From: Neobacillus niacini
GTDB taxonomy: Bacteria; Bacillota; Bacilli; Bacillales; Cytobacillaceae
Assembly: GCF_030817595.1 (NCBI RefSeq)
Contig: NZ_JAUSZN010000001.1
Location: 4,091,001-4,155,000, forward strand
Reading direction: 5' to 3'
DNA: 64,000 nt
Below, piece by piece: positions 32,548 through 48,266 of the stretch. The notes under the pieces were generated by a model, which was given only the letters and a program-made list of their open reading frames with translations, searched no databases and had not been told where the DNA came from. A program made the position numbers and the translations under genes. Each line of letters opens with the position of its first letter. Position 1 is the stretch's first letter.

Positions 32548-34095
32548 TTAATACATTTCAGATGTTGTCTTAGCTTGCATATGAAGCAATAGGTAGTCTG
32601 GACCGCCTGCTTTGGAGTCCGTACCAGACATGTTGAAGCCGCCAAACGGCTGATAACCAACGATCGCCCCCGTACATGAACGGTTGAAATAGAGGTTACC
32701 AACGTGGAAGTCTTCACGAGCCTGCTCTAGGTGTTCGCGATTAGTTGTGATAACCGCACCCGTTAAGCCATACTCGGTATTGTTGGCAATTTCAATTGCT
32801 TCAGTAAAGTTCTTCGCCTTCGTAAAACCAACTACTGGACCAAAAATCTCTTCCTGCATGATGCGTGCATCTGGAGCAAGGTCTGCAATTATAGTTGGCT
32901 TAATGAAATAGCCTTTTGAATTGTCTCCTTCGCCGCCAGTCATTAACTTACCTTCTTGCTTGCCAATTTCAACATATTCCATGATTTTCTTGAAAGCATT
33001 GTTGTCGTTAACTGGTCCCATGAAAGTTCCTTGCTCAGTTGGGTCACCTACAGTTAATTCGTTGGTTAATTCAACAACACGGTTTAAAACCGTATCATAA
33101 ACATCCTCAACGATTACTGCACGAGAACATGCTGAACATTTTTGACCAGAGAAGCCAAATGCGCCAGCAACAATTGATTGTGCAGCCAACTCTAAATCTG
33201 CTTCTGAGTCAACCACAATTGTATCTTTACCGCCCATTTCAGCAATCAAACGTTTCATCCAAACTTGACCTGGATTCACTTTAGAAGAACGTTCGAAAAT
33301 ACGCAGCCCAACGTCACGTGAACCAGTGAAGCTGATAAAACGAGTATCTTTATGGTCTACTAAGTAGTCGCCCACTTCAGCACCACTTCCCGGTACGAAG
33401 TTTAATACACCTTTAGGCAGACCTGCCTCTTCCATTACTTCAACGAATTTCGCTGCAACAATTGGAGTCGTAGAAGCTGGTTTTAATAGAACAGTATTAC
33501 CTGTAACAATCGCTGCTACAGTGGTACCTGCCATAATCGCTAATGGGAAATTCCAAGGTGAAATGATAATACCTACACCAAGTGGAATATAGTTATAACG
33601 GTTAAATTCGTTTGGACGGCTATTAACGGGAACCCCATCTTTAAGTGCCAGCATTTGGCGGCCATAATATTCAAGGAAATCTATTGCTTCTGCTGTATCT
33701 GCATCCGCTTCCTTCCATGGTTTACCTGCCTCCTTTGTTAAAAGAGCAGAGAATTCATGCTTACGGCGGCGAATAATGGTGGCTGCTTTAAATAAAACAT
33801 CTGCACGAACTTCAGCTTTCACTTTTTTCCACGTTTTAAACGCTTCCACAGCTGCCTGCATTGCTTGTTCTGCAAGATCTCTGCTAGCTTTTGAAACCGT
33901 GCCAATTACTTCTTCTTTATTTGATGGATTATAAGAAACGATTTTATCTTCTGTTGTAATTTTTTCTCCACCGATTACAAGTGGGTAATCTTTGCCTAAA
34001 TAACTCTCAACTGTCTTAATTCCGTTAAGGTATGCTTGGCGGTTTTCTTCAATTGAAAAGTCTGTGAATGGTTCATGCTTATAAGGTTGTACCAT
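32548..34095 (-). CDS. pruA: 1-pyrroline-5-carboxylate dehydrogenase
   Basis: An NAD-dependent aldehyde dehydrogenase that oxidises pyrroline-5-carboxylate/glutamate semialdehyde to glutamate, the last step of proline (and arginine) catabolism. The 515-residue product is of RocA/PutC type. The catalytic cysteine is C320 in [12 protein letters not shown] and the general base E286 in [28 protein letters not shown] is the nucleotide-binding segment (~165-185; the core IISPWNFP is diagnostic). Start ATG at 34095 follows AGGAGGTTTTAAGAC. It stands alone here; the proline dehydrogenase gene is not in the window. Confidence 0.94.
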   Translation of the reverse strand: MVQPYKHEPFTDFSIEENRQAYLNGIKTVESYLGKDYPLVIGGEKITTEDKIVSYNPSNKEEVIGTVSKASRDLAEQAMQAAVEAFKTWKKVKAEVRADVLFKAATIIRRRKHEFSALLTKEAGKPWKEADADTAEAIDFLEYYGRQMLALKDGVPVNSRPNEFNRYNYIPLGVGIIISPWNFPLAIMAGTTVAAIVTGNTVLLKPASTTPIVAAKFVEVMEEAGLPKGVLNFVPGSGAEVGDYLVDHKDTRFISFTGSRDVGLRIFERSSKVNPGQVWMKRLIAEMGGKDTIVVDSEADLELAAQSIVAGAFGFSGQKCSACSRAVIVEDVYDTVLNRVVELTNELTVGDPTEQGTFMGPVNDNNAFKKIMEYVEIGKQEGKLMTGGEGDNSKGYFIKPTIIADLAPDARIMQEEIFGPVVGFTKAKNFTEAIEIANNTEYGLTGAVITTNREHLEQAREDFHVGNLYFNRSCTGAIVGYQPFGGFNMSGTDSKAGGPDYLLLHMQAKTTSEMY

Positions 34096-34320
34096 GTCTT
34101 AAAACCTCCTATGTAGTAAAAACATTCATCCTCGTACATTCTAACATGTTTCTTTTACACGTATCAATGGATAGCCATGAAGTCATATTTTTGCAAAAAA
34201 AAGACCTGGCGTTACTTTAACCGAACTATCATTCAAAAAGGATAATTTTTAATTTTTTTTAAATGTTCCTTTTAATTCACTTAAGACTCATGTATACTAA
34301 AACCAAATTGAATAGAAATA

Positions 34321-34420
34321 ACTAGGGGAGTCCAATGAGGTGGGCTGAGAGAGAAACACGTTGAAGTTTCTTGACCCTTTGGACCTGATCTAGATCATAC
34401 TAGCGTGGGGAAGTTAGAAA
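34321..34420 (+). promoter_or_regulatory. TPP riboswitch (THI element)
   Basis: Contains the conserved parts of the thiamine pyrophosphate aptamer: GGGGAGTCC, GGGCTGAGAG, ACCCTTTGGACCTGATCTAG and CATACTAGCGTGGGGAAGT. It lies about 150 bases upstream of thiC, and the following terminator would stop transcription when TPP is bound. A possible -10 box TATACT lies at 34293-34298. The 34096-34567 gap is thus mostly this leader. Confidence 0.95.
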
Positions 34421-34452
34421 AATCATCATGTATTGAATAAACTTCTACTTAC

Positions 34453-34487
34453 AAAGCCGGTCCATCCTTTTTGGACTCGGCTTTTTT
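34453..34487 (+). terminator. Riboswitch-controlled terminator before thiC
   Basis: AAGCCGGTCCA and TGGACTCGGCTT form a stem around TCCTTTT, followed by six T. This is the expression platform of the TPP riboswitch. Confidence 0.85.
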
Positions 34488-34546
34488 ATGTACTTCATTA
34501 CTTTCCATCCACTCGTTTTGTTCTAGATCTCGACCTTTAATTTTAA

Positions 34547-36352
<1,806 letters not shown>

Positions 36353-36356
36353 AACA

Positions 36357-36401
36357 AAAGGACAATACATATTAGTCGTACTAAAATATGTATTGTCCTT
36401 T
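36357..36401. terminator. Bidirectional terminator between thiC and camS
   Basis: AAAGGACAATACATATT pairs with AATATGTATTGTCCTTT, a very long stem (about 17 bp, extended by TAGT/ACTA), with flanking A and T runs. Confidence 0.88.
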
Positions 36402-36434
36402 ATTTATAAAGAATTTTTGATAGTTTTCGCCAGG

Positions 36435-37601
36435 TTAATATATATGCACAAACGGTTCGGCCTCATTTGCTTTACGGACGATTAATGCCTCTGGTCCGTC
36501 AACAGAGGTCACACTTACCGAAACCGATATATAATTTGGAAAATGCTCAAGAACAAGCCCTGTTACATATTGAGTAAACCCAATTGCCTCGGATTTTCCA
36601 TAGAACTGAATTGGAATGGTAATATCCAAATCAGTAAATTGATCACCAATATAGAAGGCGCGGCCAATTACACCATTAAAGTTTGGAAAATACTCTTCCA
36701 CATCCTGCTTAAAGTTCAAAAATGCAGTTACATCATCACGGTGTGCCTCTTGTGCCTCAGTAGATGGAAATAGGAAATATTTTTCATTTACTGGCTCCCA
36801 GGTATTAATTGTTGAGCTTCCTTTATCAACATTGGTGTAGGTAAAAAAGGTGCCAGGCACTACAGATGATTTGCTTTGCTGCTCAAATAAACCAATGGTA
36901 ATCGGAACATCCTTTAAATTTTTCATGGTTCGCAGACGCTTAAGGACCTCTTCGGCAATCTTTTTCCCTTCCCGTTCCATTTCAGCAAACTCAATCTTCC
37001 GCTCAAAGTAGGGTTCACCTACTGCAGTACGAAAATAATGGACAGAATTTAATGCTAGTCCAATCACGACACCGCCCAATTTGACCGTATCGTTTTCTCC
37101 TTTGATTAGATAATCATGCTCTAAGATATGAGCTAAATAAATCGGACTATTATTATTCCCTTGCTGAAAATCTGCACCGTCCTCCATAAGCGGGTTTAAA
37201 CCAATGTTTTCTTCTTCCTTTAATCCCTCTGCACTTAATTGTGCCGGTGTAAATTTTCGGTTTAACCACAATCTAACCGTATTACGCTTTAACTCTTGTC
37301 CTTCACGGAACAAATAGGTTTTAGGATCGAATTGATGCTGAGCAATCCTCATCAATCCTGTTTCAAATTCATTAATGTCATATCGAGTATTAATATTTCC
37401 AACTATTAATCCGCGTGCTTCCCCAGGCTCGAACGGTAAAATCGTCCGATAATAGTTGTCGGAAATATTATATTTCGGAATAATTGCTTTCTCATCCGCC
37501 TTTTCTTTTGTTTGGACAACATTCTCCTGCTTTTGAAAGTTCGGTGCACATCCACTAAGCAGTAAGAAAAGGGAAAGAGCGAGCAATGAAAGTTTTTTCA
37601 C
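36435..37601 (-). CDS. camS: CamS family sex-pheromone lipoprotein (YerH)
   Basis: A 388-residue lipoprotein with lipobox LLSGC (Cys ~18), anchored on the outer face of the membrane. The body matches the CamS family; in Enterococcus and Staphylococcus its signal peptide yields pheromone peptides, while the role of the folded domain is unknown. Typical segments are YYRTILPFEPGEARGLIVGN and FYIGDQFTDLDITIPIQFYG. Position directly after ligA is the same as yerH in B. subtilis (gap 14 bases), so pcrB-pcrA-ligA-camS is probably one transcript. Start ATG at 37601 with AGAGGTG upstream. Confidence 0.9.
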   Translation of the reverse strand: MKKLSLLALSLFLLLSGCAPNFQKQENVVQTKEKADEKAIIPKYNISDNYYRTILPFEPGEARGLIVGNINTRYDINEFETGLMRIAQHQFDPKTYLFREGQELKRNTVRLWLNRKFTPAQLSAEGLKEEENIGLNPLMEDGADFQQGNNNSPIYLAHILEHDYLIKGENDTVKLGGVVIGLALNSVHYFRTAVGEPYFERKIEFAEMEREGKKIAEEVLKRLRTMKNLKDVPITIGLFEQQSKSSVVPGTFFTYTNVDKGSSTINTWEPVNEKYFLFPSTEAQEAHRDDVTAFLNFKQDVEEYFPNFNGVIGRAFYIGDQFTDLDITIPIQFYGKSEAIGFTQYVTGLVLEHFPNYISVSVSVTSVDGPEALIVRKANEAEPFVHIY

Positions 37602-37615
37602 TTTGATTACACCTC

Positions 37616-39840
<2,225 letters not shown>

Positions 39841-39842
39841 TC

Positions 39843-42155
39843 CTATACTTTTTTTGTAATGGGAGCAAATTTAGCCAGCAGGCGTTTAATTCCAGTCGGG
39901 CTTGGGAAGGCAATGTCGAGCTCTGTTCCTTCGCCTTCTCCCTTCACACTTACTACTGTTCCAATTCCCCATTTACCATGTTCAGCTTTATCGCCGACTT
40001 TCCAACCGACAGTATCCCCGCCAGTAGAAGCGGCTATAGGTCTCATAACTGGTTTTCTAGTAACTGGTGTACCGAAGGATGTTCCGTTTGTACCAGATGT
40101 GCTTCGTCCAAAAGAGGTTCCGGTTGATCCAGAGGCGCTTCGTCCAAGAGATGTTCCACCTCTTGATCCAAACGTAGTATTCCTACGTTCCTCTTTTTCC
40201 ACGCCTTCTAAGAGTTCCTCAGGAATTTCACGGATAAACCGGGATGCAGGGTTCATGCTTGTGCGCCCAAACAATGTTCTCATCTGAGCATTTGTCAGGA
40301 ATAAAGTCTGCTCCGCTCTAGTAATTCCTACGTATGCTAAGCGGCGTTCTTCCTCCATCTCAGCTTCTTCCATTAATGAACGGCTGTGAGGGAATACCCC
40401 TTCTTCCAATCCAATTAAAAAGACAACCGGAAATTCTAATCCTTTTGCAGAGTGCAAGGTCATAAGAGTAATCGAGTCTGTTTTTTCACCGTCTTCATCC
40501 AACGAATCAATATCAGCAACTAATGCCAAATCCGTTAAAAAAGCTACTAAGCTCTTATCTTCATTCACTTCTTCAAAATTCTTCGTTACAGATAATAATT
40601 CGTCTAAGTTCTCCAGTCTGCTTTGGGCTTCGATTGACTTCTCTGCCTTCAGCATTTCACGATAACCAGACTTATCTAAAATATCCTCAACCAGTTCCGT
40701 TACAGATAAAAACTCTTGCATTTGCGTATAGTTTTTAATTAAATCTCTAAATTCCCTGGCACCCTTGGTGATTTTCGGACTTAATCCTAGCAGCTCAACA
40801 GAATCCAGCGCTTCAAAAATAGATATATCGTGCATTGCCGCGAAGTTCGCCATTTTATCTACTGAGCTAGATCCGATTCCACGTTTTGGCACGTTAATAA
40901 TTCGCTGTAGACTAATATCATCATCATTATTAGCAATGAGCCTTAAATAAGCAAGCATGTCCTTGATTTCTTTTCTGTCATAGAACTTGGTACCGCCGAC
41001 AATGCTGTATTCAATATTTGATTTTAACAGCACTTCCTCCATTACACGGGACTGAGCATTAGTCCGGTAAAGGATCGCAACGTCCGAAAGTTTGTACTTG
41101 CCTTCGCGTGTTAATTCTTTAATTTTTCCCGCAACGAACTGTGCTTCTCCTTGCTCACTATCTGCACGATAATAAACGAGTTTATTACCTTCTGGATTTT
41201 CCGTCCAAAGATTCTTAGCTTTTCGGGTTACATTATTTTCGATAACCTTATTCGCTGCTAGAAGAATCCTTTTTGTAGAACGGTAGTTTTGCTCAAGTAA
41301 AATGACTTTTGCATCCGGATAATCTTTTTCAAAAGAAAGGATATTAGCAATATCCGCTCCACGCCAGCGATAAATCGACTGGTCAGAATCCCCGACTACG
41401 CATAGGTTCTTAAAACGGTTTGCAAGAAACTTGACTAGCATATACTGTGCTCTGTTTGTATCCTGATACTCATCGACGTGAATGTATTGAAACTTTCGCT
41501 GATAATATTCAAGCACCTCTGGTACACGCTGGAACAATTGGATCGTCATCATAATTAAGTCATCAAAGTCGAGTGCTTGATTTTTTCGCAATCGTTTTTG
41601 ATATTCAGTATATACATCGCTTACGGTTTGTTCAAAATAGCCTCCAGCCGTTTTTGCATATTCTTCCGGATCAATTAACTCATTTTTTGCCGAGCTGATC
41701 GCGCCTAAAATCGCACGCGGATCATATTTTTTAGGATCAAGGTTCTTATCCTTAAGGATTCCTTTCACCACGGATTGCTGGTCACCTGTATCCAAAATCG
41801 TAAAGTTACGGTTAAAGCCCATTCTGTCAATGTCTCTGCGCAGTATTCTCACACACATCGAGTGAAACGTGGAAATCCAAATTTCTTCGGCAGCTCCGCC
41901 CATCATTTTTCCGATACGTTCTCTCATTTCACGGGCAGCTTTATTTGTAAAGGTAATCGCTAAAATGTTATAAGGATTTACGCGTTTTTCAACAATTAAA
42001 TAAGCAATACGATGCGTTAGTACTCTCGTTTTACCACTACCCGCACCAGCCATAAGTAAAAGCGGGCCGTCCGTTGCTTTTACTGCATTTTGTTGTTCTG
42101 GGTTTAAGCCATTTAAAAGCTTTTCTGATAAGTATTGCAATTCCTTCACCACCAT
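39843..42155 (-). CDS. pcrA: ATP-dependent DNA helicase PcrA
   Basis: A superfamily 1A 3'-5' helicase (UvrD type) needed for repair, rolling-circle replication and removal of RecA and RNA polymerase from DNA. The 770-residue product has Walker A GAGSGKT (37-43), VDEYQDTN (motif II), [11 protein letters not shown] (motif III), and the C-terminal motifs [15 protein letters not shown] and YVGITRAEQ. Residues ~660-720 are a low-complexity Gly/Ser/Thr linker with repeats of TSFGRS, before the conserved Tudor-like end ([20 protein letters not shown]). The start is uncertain: ATG 42155, or a TTG five codons later that matches the B. subtilis N-terminus. Confidence 0.96.
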   Translation of the reverse strand: MVVKELQYLSEKLLNGLNPEQQNAVKATDGPLLLMAGAGSGKTRVLTHRIAYLIVEKRVNPYNILAITFTNKAAREMRERIGKMMGGAAEEIWISTFHSMCVRILRRDIDRMGFNRNFTILDTGDQQSVVKGILKDKNLDPKKYDPRAILGAISSAKNELIDPEEYAKTAGGYFEQTVSDVYTEYQKRLRKNQALDFDDLIMMTIQLFQRVPEVLEYYQRKFQYIHVDEYQDTNRAQYMLVKFLANRFKNLCVVGDSDQSIYRWRGADIANILSFEKDYPDAKVILLEQNYRSTKRILLAANKVIENNVTRKAKNLWTENPEGNKLVYYRADSEQGEAQFVAGKIKELTREGKYKLSDVAILYRTNAQSRVMEEVLLKSNIEYSIVGGTKFYDRKEIKDMLAYLRLIANNDDDISLQRIINVPKRGIGSSSVDKMANFAAMHDISIFEALDSVELLGLSPKITKGAREFRDLIKNYTQMQEFLSVTELVEDILDKSGYREMLKAEKSIEAQSRLENLDELLSVTKNFEEVNEDKSLVAFLTDLALVADIDSLDEDGEKTDSITLMTLHSAKGLEFPVVFLIGLEEGVFPHSRSLMEEAEMEEERRLAYVGITRAEQTLFLTNAQMRTLFGRTSMNPASRFIREIPEELLEGVEKEERRNTTFGSRGGTSLGRSASGSTGTSFGRSTSGTNGTSFGTPVTRKPVMRPIAASTGGDTVGWKVGDKAEHGKWGIGTVVSVKGEGEGTELDIAFPSPTGIKRLLAKFAPITKKV

Positions 42156-42205
42156 ACCAAACGTTTGTTCTTATTTTAACTCTTTCTATCCAATTAAGCA
42201 AATTT

Positions 42206-42889
42206 TCATCGAATACTTTTTACTGTTGCTAAAGCTTGTTCGATATCATCATAAATGGCGTTTCCAACCACAATGACATCCGCATGCTCAGCCATTTCGG
42301 CTGCTTGTTGAAGCGTTGAAATTCCCCCGCCATAAAACAGGACCGTTTCCTCAAGGGTTTTCTTAACTTCAGCTACCACTTCTACATCTCCATATCTGCC
42401 GCTATATTCAAGATAAAAGATTGGTAAATGAAACATTTTCTCTGCCATCATCGCATACGCCTTTACTTCTTCTGTTGAAGCATTTGCATTGGCAGACGTC
42501 AATTTTGCGGCTTTGCATTCTTGGTTCAAAATGCAGTAGCCTTCCATGACGATTTCTTCCCAATCCATAATTTCACCAAATTCTTTAACTGCCTGATGGT
42601 GCAGTCCAGTGATCCACTTTGTATCATTGCTATTTAAAATTGTCGGAATAAAATAAAGGTCAAATCCAGGGGTAACTACATCAATACTTGAAACTTCGAG
42701 GACACAAGGAACGGTGTAGCGGCGAATTCGCGCCATTAGATCAAGGACTTTTTCCAAGGTTACCCCATCTGTACCTCCAACCATTACCGCGTCTGTTCCA
42801 GATTCGCATATTCTTTCTAACTGTTCATCACTTATCTCTTTATTTGGATCGAGTTTAAACACATGGCGCCACTCGCGAAAATCGTACAT
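42206..42889 (-). CDS. pcrB: Heptaprenylglyceryl phosphate synthase
   Basis: A TIM-barrel prenyltransferase that joins heptaprenyl diphosphate to glycerol-1-phosphate, the bacterial relative of archaeal GGGP synthase. The 227-residue product has family segments [25 protein letters not shown] (phosphate binding), [10 protein letters not shown] and [12 protein letters not shown]. Start ATG at 42889 follows GGGAGG. It precedes pcrA by 50 bases, the conserved order. Confidence 0.93.
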   Translation of the reverse strand: MYDFREWRHVFKLDPNKEISDEQLERICESGTDAVMVGGTDGVTLEKVLDLMARIRRYTVPCVLEVSSIDVVTPGFDLYFIPTILNSNDTKWITGLHHQAVKEFGEIMDWEEIVMEGYCILNQECKAAKLTSANANASTEEVKAYAMMAEKMFHLPIFYLEYSGRYGDVEVVAEVKKTLEETVLFYGGGISTLQQAAEMAEHADVIVVGNAIYDDIEQALATVKSIR

Positions 42890-42991
42890 CCCAAGATCCT
42901 CCCATTCGTTCTTACATTACACCATTATAGCATTAGCTCATTCGATTAAAAAAGAAAACACTAAATTACTTAATAGAAAATCTACCCATAT

Positions 42992-43020
42992 AAAAAACCG
43001 AAGAGCATGCTCTTCGGTTT
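42992..43020. terminator. Terminator of yerC
   Basis: ACCGAAGAGC and GCTCTTCGGT form a perfect palindrome (42997-43018), with a U-rich tail (minus strand TTTTTTATATGG). Confidence 0.85.
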
Positions 43021-43023
43021 GGA

Positions 43024-43335
43024 TTATTTCTCTTCGGTTACGTTTTCTGTTTTGATTCGCTCTAATACCATTTCATACGTATCATTACCGAAGTTCAAGC
43101 AGCGCTTCACACGAGAGATAGTTGCTGTGCTCGCACCTGTTTCAGTCTCAATTTTATGATAGGTATTTCCTTCACGCAGCATTCTTGCTACATCTAAACG
43201 TTGTGCCAATGATTGAATTTCATTAATGGTACATAAATCATCAAAGAAGCGATAGCATTCTTCAAGGTCCTTCAGTGAAAGAACAGCTTGGAATAATTGG
43301 TCAAGCTCTTTTCCACGTAACTTATTAATTTGCAT
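43024..43335 (-). CDS. yerC: TrpR-like transcriptional regulator YerC
   Basis: A 103-residue DNA-binding protein of the TrpR/YerC-YecD family. The helix-turn-helix lies in the second half (AQRLDVARMLREGNTYHKIE, then GASTATISRVKRCL). Targets are not established with certainty. Start ATG at 43335 has AAAGGGG upstream. It lies between yerB and pcrB as in B. subtilis, but is separated from pcrB by its own terminator. Confidence 0.93.
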   Translation of the reverse strand: MQINKLRGKELDQLFQAVLSLKDLEECYRFFDDLCTINEIQSLAQRLDVARMLREGNTYHKIETETGASTATISRVKRCLNFGNDTYEMVLERIKTENVTEEK

Positions 43336-43362
43336 GTATTTTACCCCTTTAAGTAGTTAAGA

Positions 43363-44412
43363 TTATTTTACATTAAATGAAACACTTGATTGGAGTCCAG
43401 GATTCGACGGAACCACGTTGACCCAAGTCTTTCCTTGAACAAATGGAACAATTTCTCCATCTTTTATTGGAACAATTAATCCATTATCATTTTTCCATTC
43501 CACTTTCATTACCTTTCCCTTTTGCAGTAAGTAACCAGATCCCCCTGATTGTAGATCAATTTCCTTATGCGCAACGTCATCAATGACTTGATGAGAAGTC
43601 TCAATAATAAACAAATTATCTAACAGAATCGGTTTTTTTGACTCATAATCTATGGTTTGATCCCCATCAGAGAAGCGCTTGTATTTTCCAATTGATTCAT
43701 CATACTCGTAGGTGGAATTGAAAACCCCGGTAGAAGAATATGAAATCATTACTGAACTCGCTTCGTCCCCGGTAACTGATTTACTATCATCCTCTGATAA
43801 AAATTGAAACTCAGGCGGAGACTGATTCATCGAGTATTTCTTTTCCTTGGCACCTTTTAAGACATTCTCATACGTAATATAGGAATTATGAGGTGCATCA
43901 CGGAAGCTGGCTCTTTTAAACAATGTACCCTCATAGACCATACCATTTAAATTATCAACAAAGTCACTTTCGAGCAATTCTCTTGCCTCTTCACTATAGC
44001 CGTGTGCGATAAAAAGAGCATCCAGACCTTTTGCCAGATCAACGTAATAGTCCCTCGCACTTCGAACGGGACCCATATTATCTGGTTTTTCACTTTGGAA
44101 AACAGCAAGGAATCGAGTAACATCACCCTCTGCTAGAAGTTCATATACAACATCCGCTTTGTTCAAGCCAGATTGAGGTCTCGCTTTTGGATGATTATTA
44201 ATCATAACCGCCACTGCTCTTCCATCTGTCTCAGTCTCTGAACCCACCCCTGTTAATGGGTAGTGAAAAGGGAGTTCATTCTCTACCTCTTCCTGTATCA
44301 CTTCTTCAACTTCTTCTTTTTGAGGCTGTTTTGGTCCATTAGTCTTTTCTTTATCGGTACAACCGGAGAGCAATAAAAGAACTGCTGTTACGGCAACAGC
44401 CCATTTCTTCAT
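43363..44412 (-). CDS. yerB: YerB-like lipoprotein (DUF3048)
   Basis: A 349-residue lipoprotein with lipobox LLSGC (Cys ~18), a low-complexity acidic linker (KEEVEEVIQEEVENE) and two DUF3048-type domains. The N-terminal one has RAVAVMINNHPKARPQSGLN and ADVVYELLAEGDVTRFLAVF. Family proteins are extracytoplasmic and of unknown function. It lies 27 bases upstream of yerC, probably one transcript. Confidence 0.9.
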   Translation of the reverse strand: MKKWAVAVTAVLLLLSGCTDKEKTNGPKQPQKEEVEEVIQEEVENELPFHYPLTGVGSETETDGRAVAVMINNHPKARPQSGLNKADVVYELLAEGDVTRFLAVFQSEKPDNMGPVRSARDYYVDLAKGLDALFIAHGYSEEARELLESDFVDNLNGMVYEGTLFKRASFRDAPHNSYITYENVLKGAKEKKYSMNQSPPEFQFLSEDDSKSVTGDEASSVMISYSSTGVFNSTYEYDESIGKYKRFSDGDQTIDYESKKPILLDNLFIIETSHQVIDDVAHKEIDLQSGGSGYLLQKGKVMKVEWKNDNGLIVPIKDGEIVPFVQGKTWVNVVPSNPGLQSSVSFNVK

Positions 44413-44477
44413 TTTCTTATAACACTCCTATCGTCTTTTCTTGGAAGCGGTTTAATCCGTTTAATTACTTTTATAGT

Positions 44478-46220
44478 TTAACGCATTATCGACGGAAAGA
44501 GAACAGTTTTGTTCATTACATCGTACATACCCTGTTGGGTGATTCGTATATAGGGTAAATGAGTAGCCGAAAAGAATAATAAACTGTACACCGGATCTGA
44601 GAAGGAATACCCACGATACTTTAATTCAACAAGTAATTTCTTTTCTTCGTTCATTAGTTCCTTAATCGGAAGATTTGACATAATTCCGTTCAGTTTTAAT
44701 GGAATCTCACATACCACTTTCTCTTCCTCGACCATGACAATACCGCCGCCTAACTCCTTCATCCTCTCGAAGGCAGTAAGCATATCACGTTTATTTTTTC
44801 CAATTAAGATAATGTCACCTGTATTGGAAAATGAACTTGCCAGTGCAGATAGATTTGAAGCAAATCCTTTTAATAATGTATTGATCCTCCACTTGCCATT
44901 CCTGTCTAACAGAGAAAAGAAACACTCATCATGGTCTTTTGACAATTCATCACATGAGGCATCAATGGCAATGGAGTACGGCTTCGTAATAACCGAATTC
45001 TCCATCTTAATTCCAAATGGCATTGAAAATTGTAAATCGTCAATACTTAGGTTCCAGTCCAGTTCCATTGGTTTAAGACCATAATCATCCCAATTAATTG
45101 AGTGATAAGCCTCAACCACTTGCCCGTCGCGTTTTACCCACTTACCTTTTGCCAGCACAGAATGAGGTGTCGGGTCCTCAATACTGGAAAGGAAGTTGAT
45201 ATTTGCAACACGGCCAGTTGCAATATTACCATGTAAATGGTCAATATTGTAATAACGCGCAATATTCACCGTAGCCATGTTATAGGCATCAATTACTGGT
45301 ACACCTTTTTCAATGGCAATCCGAATCATTTGGTCGGTGATACCTTGTTCATAAAATGTCGATGTTGAGCCATCTGTGTTAAACATTAAACGATCATAGG
45401 CTTGAATTCCTAAACGTTTCATATCATCAAGCAAATCTGGCAGATCAGGACGAATGGAGGAATATCTCAATGAAACCATATATCCCTGCATTAAGCGGTC
45501 ATATACTTCTTCACCTGTCATGGCTTCATGGTCACTATCTGCCCCTAACAGAATCATTTTTGCTAATGTTTTCTCTGAAGCACCAGGAAAATGTCCTTCA
45601 ATTTTTTTGTTCAACCGTTTTGTCTCTTGAATCCAATGCAGCATCATATCATCGCCGTCTAACAATTTAGGCCAGCCAGTCAATTCACCGCCTTGGAGAA
45701 CAGCGTCATGCTCTAACCATGATTTAATATTGCTATGTGAAAAAACATCTTCCTCATTTAAGATTTCCGTTTGCGGATCAAACCGGCACCACCAATACAT
45801 AGTAGTCGGGATGGAACGTAAGTCCTTTAATAAAGAAAACGCTTCCTTTTTCTTCAAATGCATAATCAATGACATATTGTCATTGATTATTGTCGTTGTT
45901 CCAAATTGTGATGCATAGGCCGCCAGAGTATGGGGATTATATAATTGATAAGGATGGGCATGTGGCTCGATATACCCTGGAACCAGAATTTCATTTGTAC
46001 AGTCAATGATTTCACAGTTTTCCAATTTCGGCGGTAAATTCTCGCCAACATATACAATCCGATCTTCATATATCCAAATATTCGCGCGCATCCACTGGCG
46101 AAATGTCTGATTTAAATATAAGGCGTTTTTTAATAAAATGGTTGGTGAAGTTTTTCCATCTAAAACGGATACATGCATGCGTAAATGTTTATTTTTCCAT
46201 CGATAACGTTGATCGAGCAT
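44478..46220 (-). CDS. yerA: Adenine deaminase-like amidohydrolase (YerA type)
   Basis: A 580-residue amidohydrolase of the AdeC family with the metal-binding HxH in PGYIEPHAHPYQLYNP (~95). Further ligands are in KKIEGHFPGA and ADSDHEAMTGEE. The C-terminal domain (~400-580) is the AdeC-type beta domain (GGGIVMVEEEKVVCEIPLKL). YerA-type proteins form a branch distinct from the true adenine deaminase, so substrate is uncertain; its place beside the purine operon fits nucleobase salvage. Start ATG at 46220. Monocistronic or leading yerBC. Confidence 0.85.
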   Translation of the reverse strand: MLDQRYRWKNKHLRMHVSVLDGKTSPTILLKNALYLNQTFRQWMRANIWIYEDRIVYVGENLPPKLENCEIIDCTNEILVPGYIEPHAHPYQLYNPHTLAAYASQFGTTTIINDNMSLIMHLKKKEAFSLLKDLRSIPTTMYWWCRFDPQTEILNEEDVFSHSNIKSWLEHDAVLQGGELTGWPKLLDGDDMMLHWIQETKRLNKKIEGHFPGASEKTLAKMILLGADSDHEAMTGEEVYDRLMQGYMVSLRYSSIRPDLPDLLDDMKRLGIQAYDRLMFNTDGSTSTFYEQGITDQMIRIAIEKGVPVIDAYNMATVNIARYYNIDHLHGNIATGRVANINFLSSIEDPTPHSVLAKGKWVKRDGQVVEAYHSINWDDYGLKPMELDWNLSIDDLQFSMPFGIKMENSVITKPYSIAIDASCDELSKDHDECFFSLLDRNGKWRINTLLKGFASNLSALASSFSNTGDIILIGKNKRDMLTAFERMKELGGGIVMVEEEKVVCEIPLKLNGIMSNLPIKELMNEEKKLLVELKYRGYSFSDPVYSLLFFSATHLPYIRITQQGMYDVMNKTVLFPSIMR

Positions 46221-46387
46221 ACGATACCCTCCCTTTCTCAGAAGCTATTTATCTAGTAAGAATGTTGATTTATAAGTAAAGAAAGCCCTTACAAATTTTA
46301 GTGTATATCTATACTATCATATTTTATTGTTTAACGCATTAAAGAATTGGATAATTGCTGTAAAAATATCGTGAAGGAGTGAACAAT

Positions 46388-46678
46388 GTGAACGTTACTA
46401 AAAATATCGGAATCCTGAATGCATTAATAAGGATTACAATTGGGCTTACCATCCTTTCTTGGAGTACAGCTAAAATGGTGAAGTTTCCTTGGAGAGATTC
46501 CTATTTATTTATTGCCATTTGTGGCGCAATGAAAGTGGCAGAGGGAATAGTCCGTTTTTGCCCTGTGACCGCGCTATTTGAAAGATATCAGGAAATGGAA
46601 CAGGAAAAACCATTGGCTCTCGATGATGGGTCAAATAATGGCGAAGTTGATGAGGTACTCCCATATAACCCAACTTAA
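46388..46678 (+). CDS. DUF2892 (YgaP-type membrane domain) protein
   Basis: A small membrane protein with the DUF2892 fold: MNVTKNIGILNALIRITIGL, then a helix pair, and the conserved AICGAMKVAEGIVRFCPVTAL. The C-terminal ~25 residues are acidic and polar. The frame begins with GTG at 46379, but that overlaps the ribosome site. GTG at 46388, eight bases after AAGGAG, gives the family N-terminus and 96 residues. Relatives occur alone or fused to rhodanese domains; role unknown. Confidence 0.8.
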   Translation: MNVTKNIGILNALIRITIGLTILSWSTAKMVKFPWRDSYLFIAICGAMKVAEGIVRFCPVTALFERYQEMEQEKPLALDDGSNNGEVDEVLPYNPT

Positions 46679-46720
46679 TTAATTACTCTATAATTAATAA
46701 GGAATTTCAGATAAATTTAT

Positions 46721-46823
46721 GCTATTCGTGCCCTTATTCTTGAATTATTGAAAGTTTACGGGAACGTATAGTCGCTATTCGTGCCCTTCACCTTGATTTT
46801 TTGGAGTTTACGGTAACGAATAG
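46721..46823. repeat. 52-bp tandem repeat, two units
   Basis: GCTATTCGTGCCCTT begins at 46721 and again at 46773, 52 bases on. TTTACGGGAACGTATAG and TTTACGGTAACGAATAGC close the two units. The outer arms GCTATTCGT and ACGAATAGC of the second unit are exact complements. Confidence 0.8.
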
Positions 46824-46830
46824 CAGAAAA

Positions 46831-46868
46831 ACACAAAAAGTTAGGGCTGACCGTGGTTGGCCAGCCCT
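46831..46868 (-). terminator. Terminator of the purine operon
   Basis: AGGGCTG and CAGCCCT form the stem on the minus strand around GCCAACCACGGT, followed by AACTTTTTGTGTTTTT. It lies about 110 bases past the purD stop. Confidence 0.7.
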
Positions 46869-46888
46869 TGAAAGGAAGGTAATCTATC

Positions 46889-48266
<1,378 letters not shown>

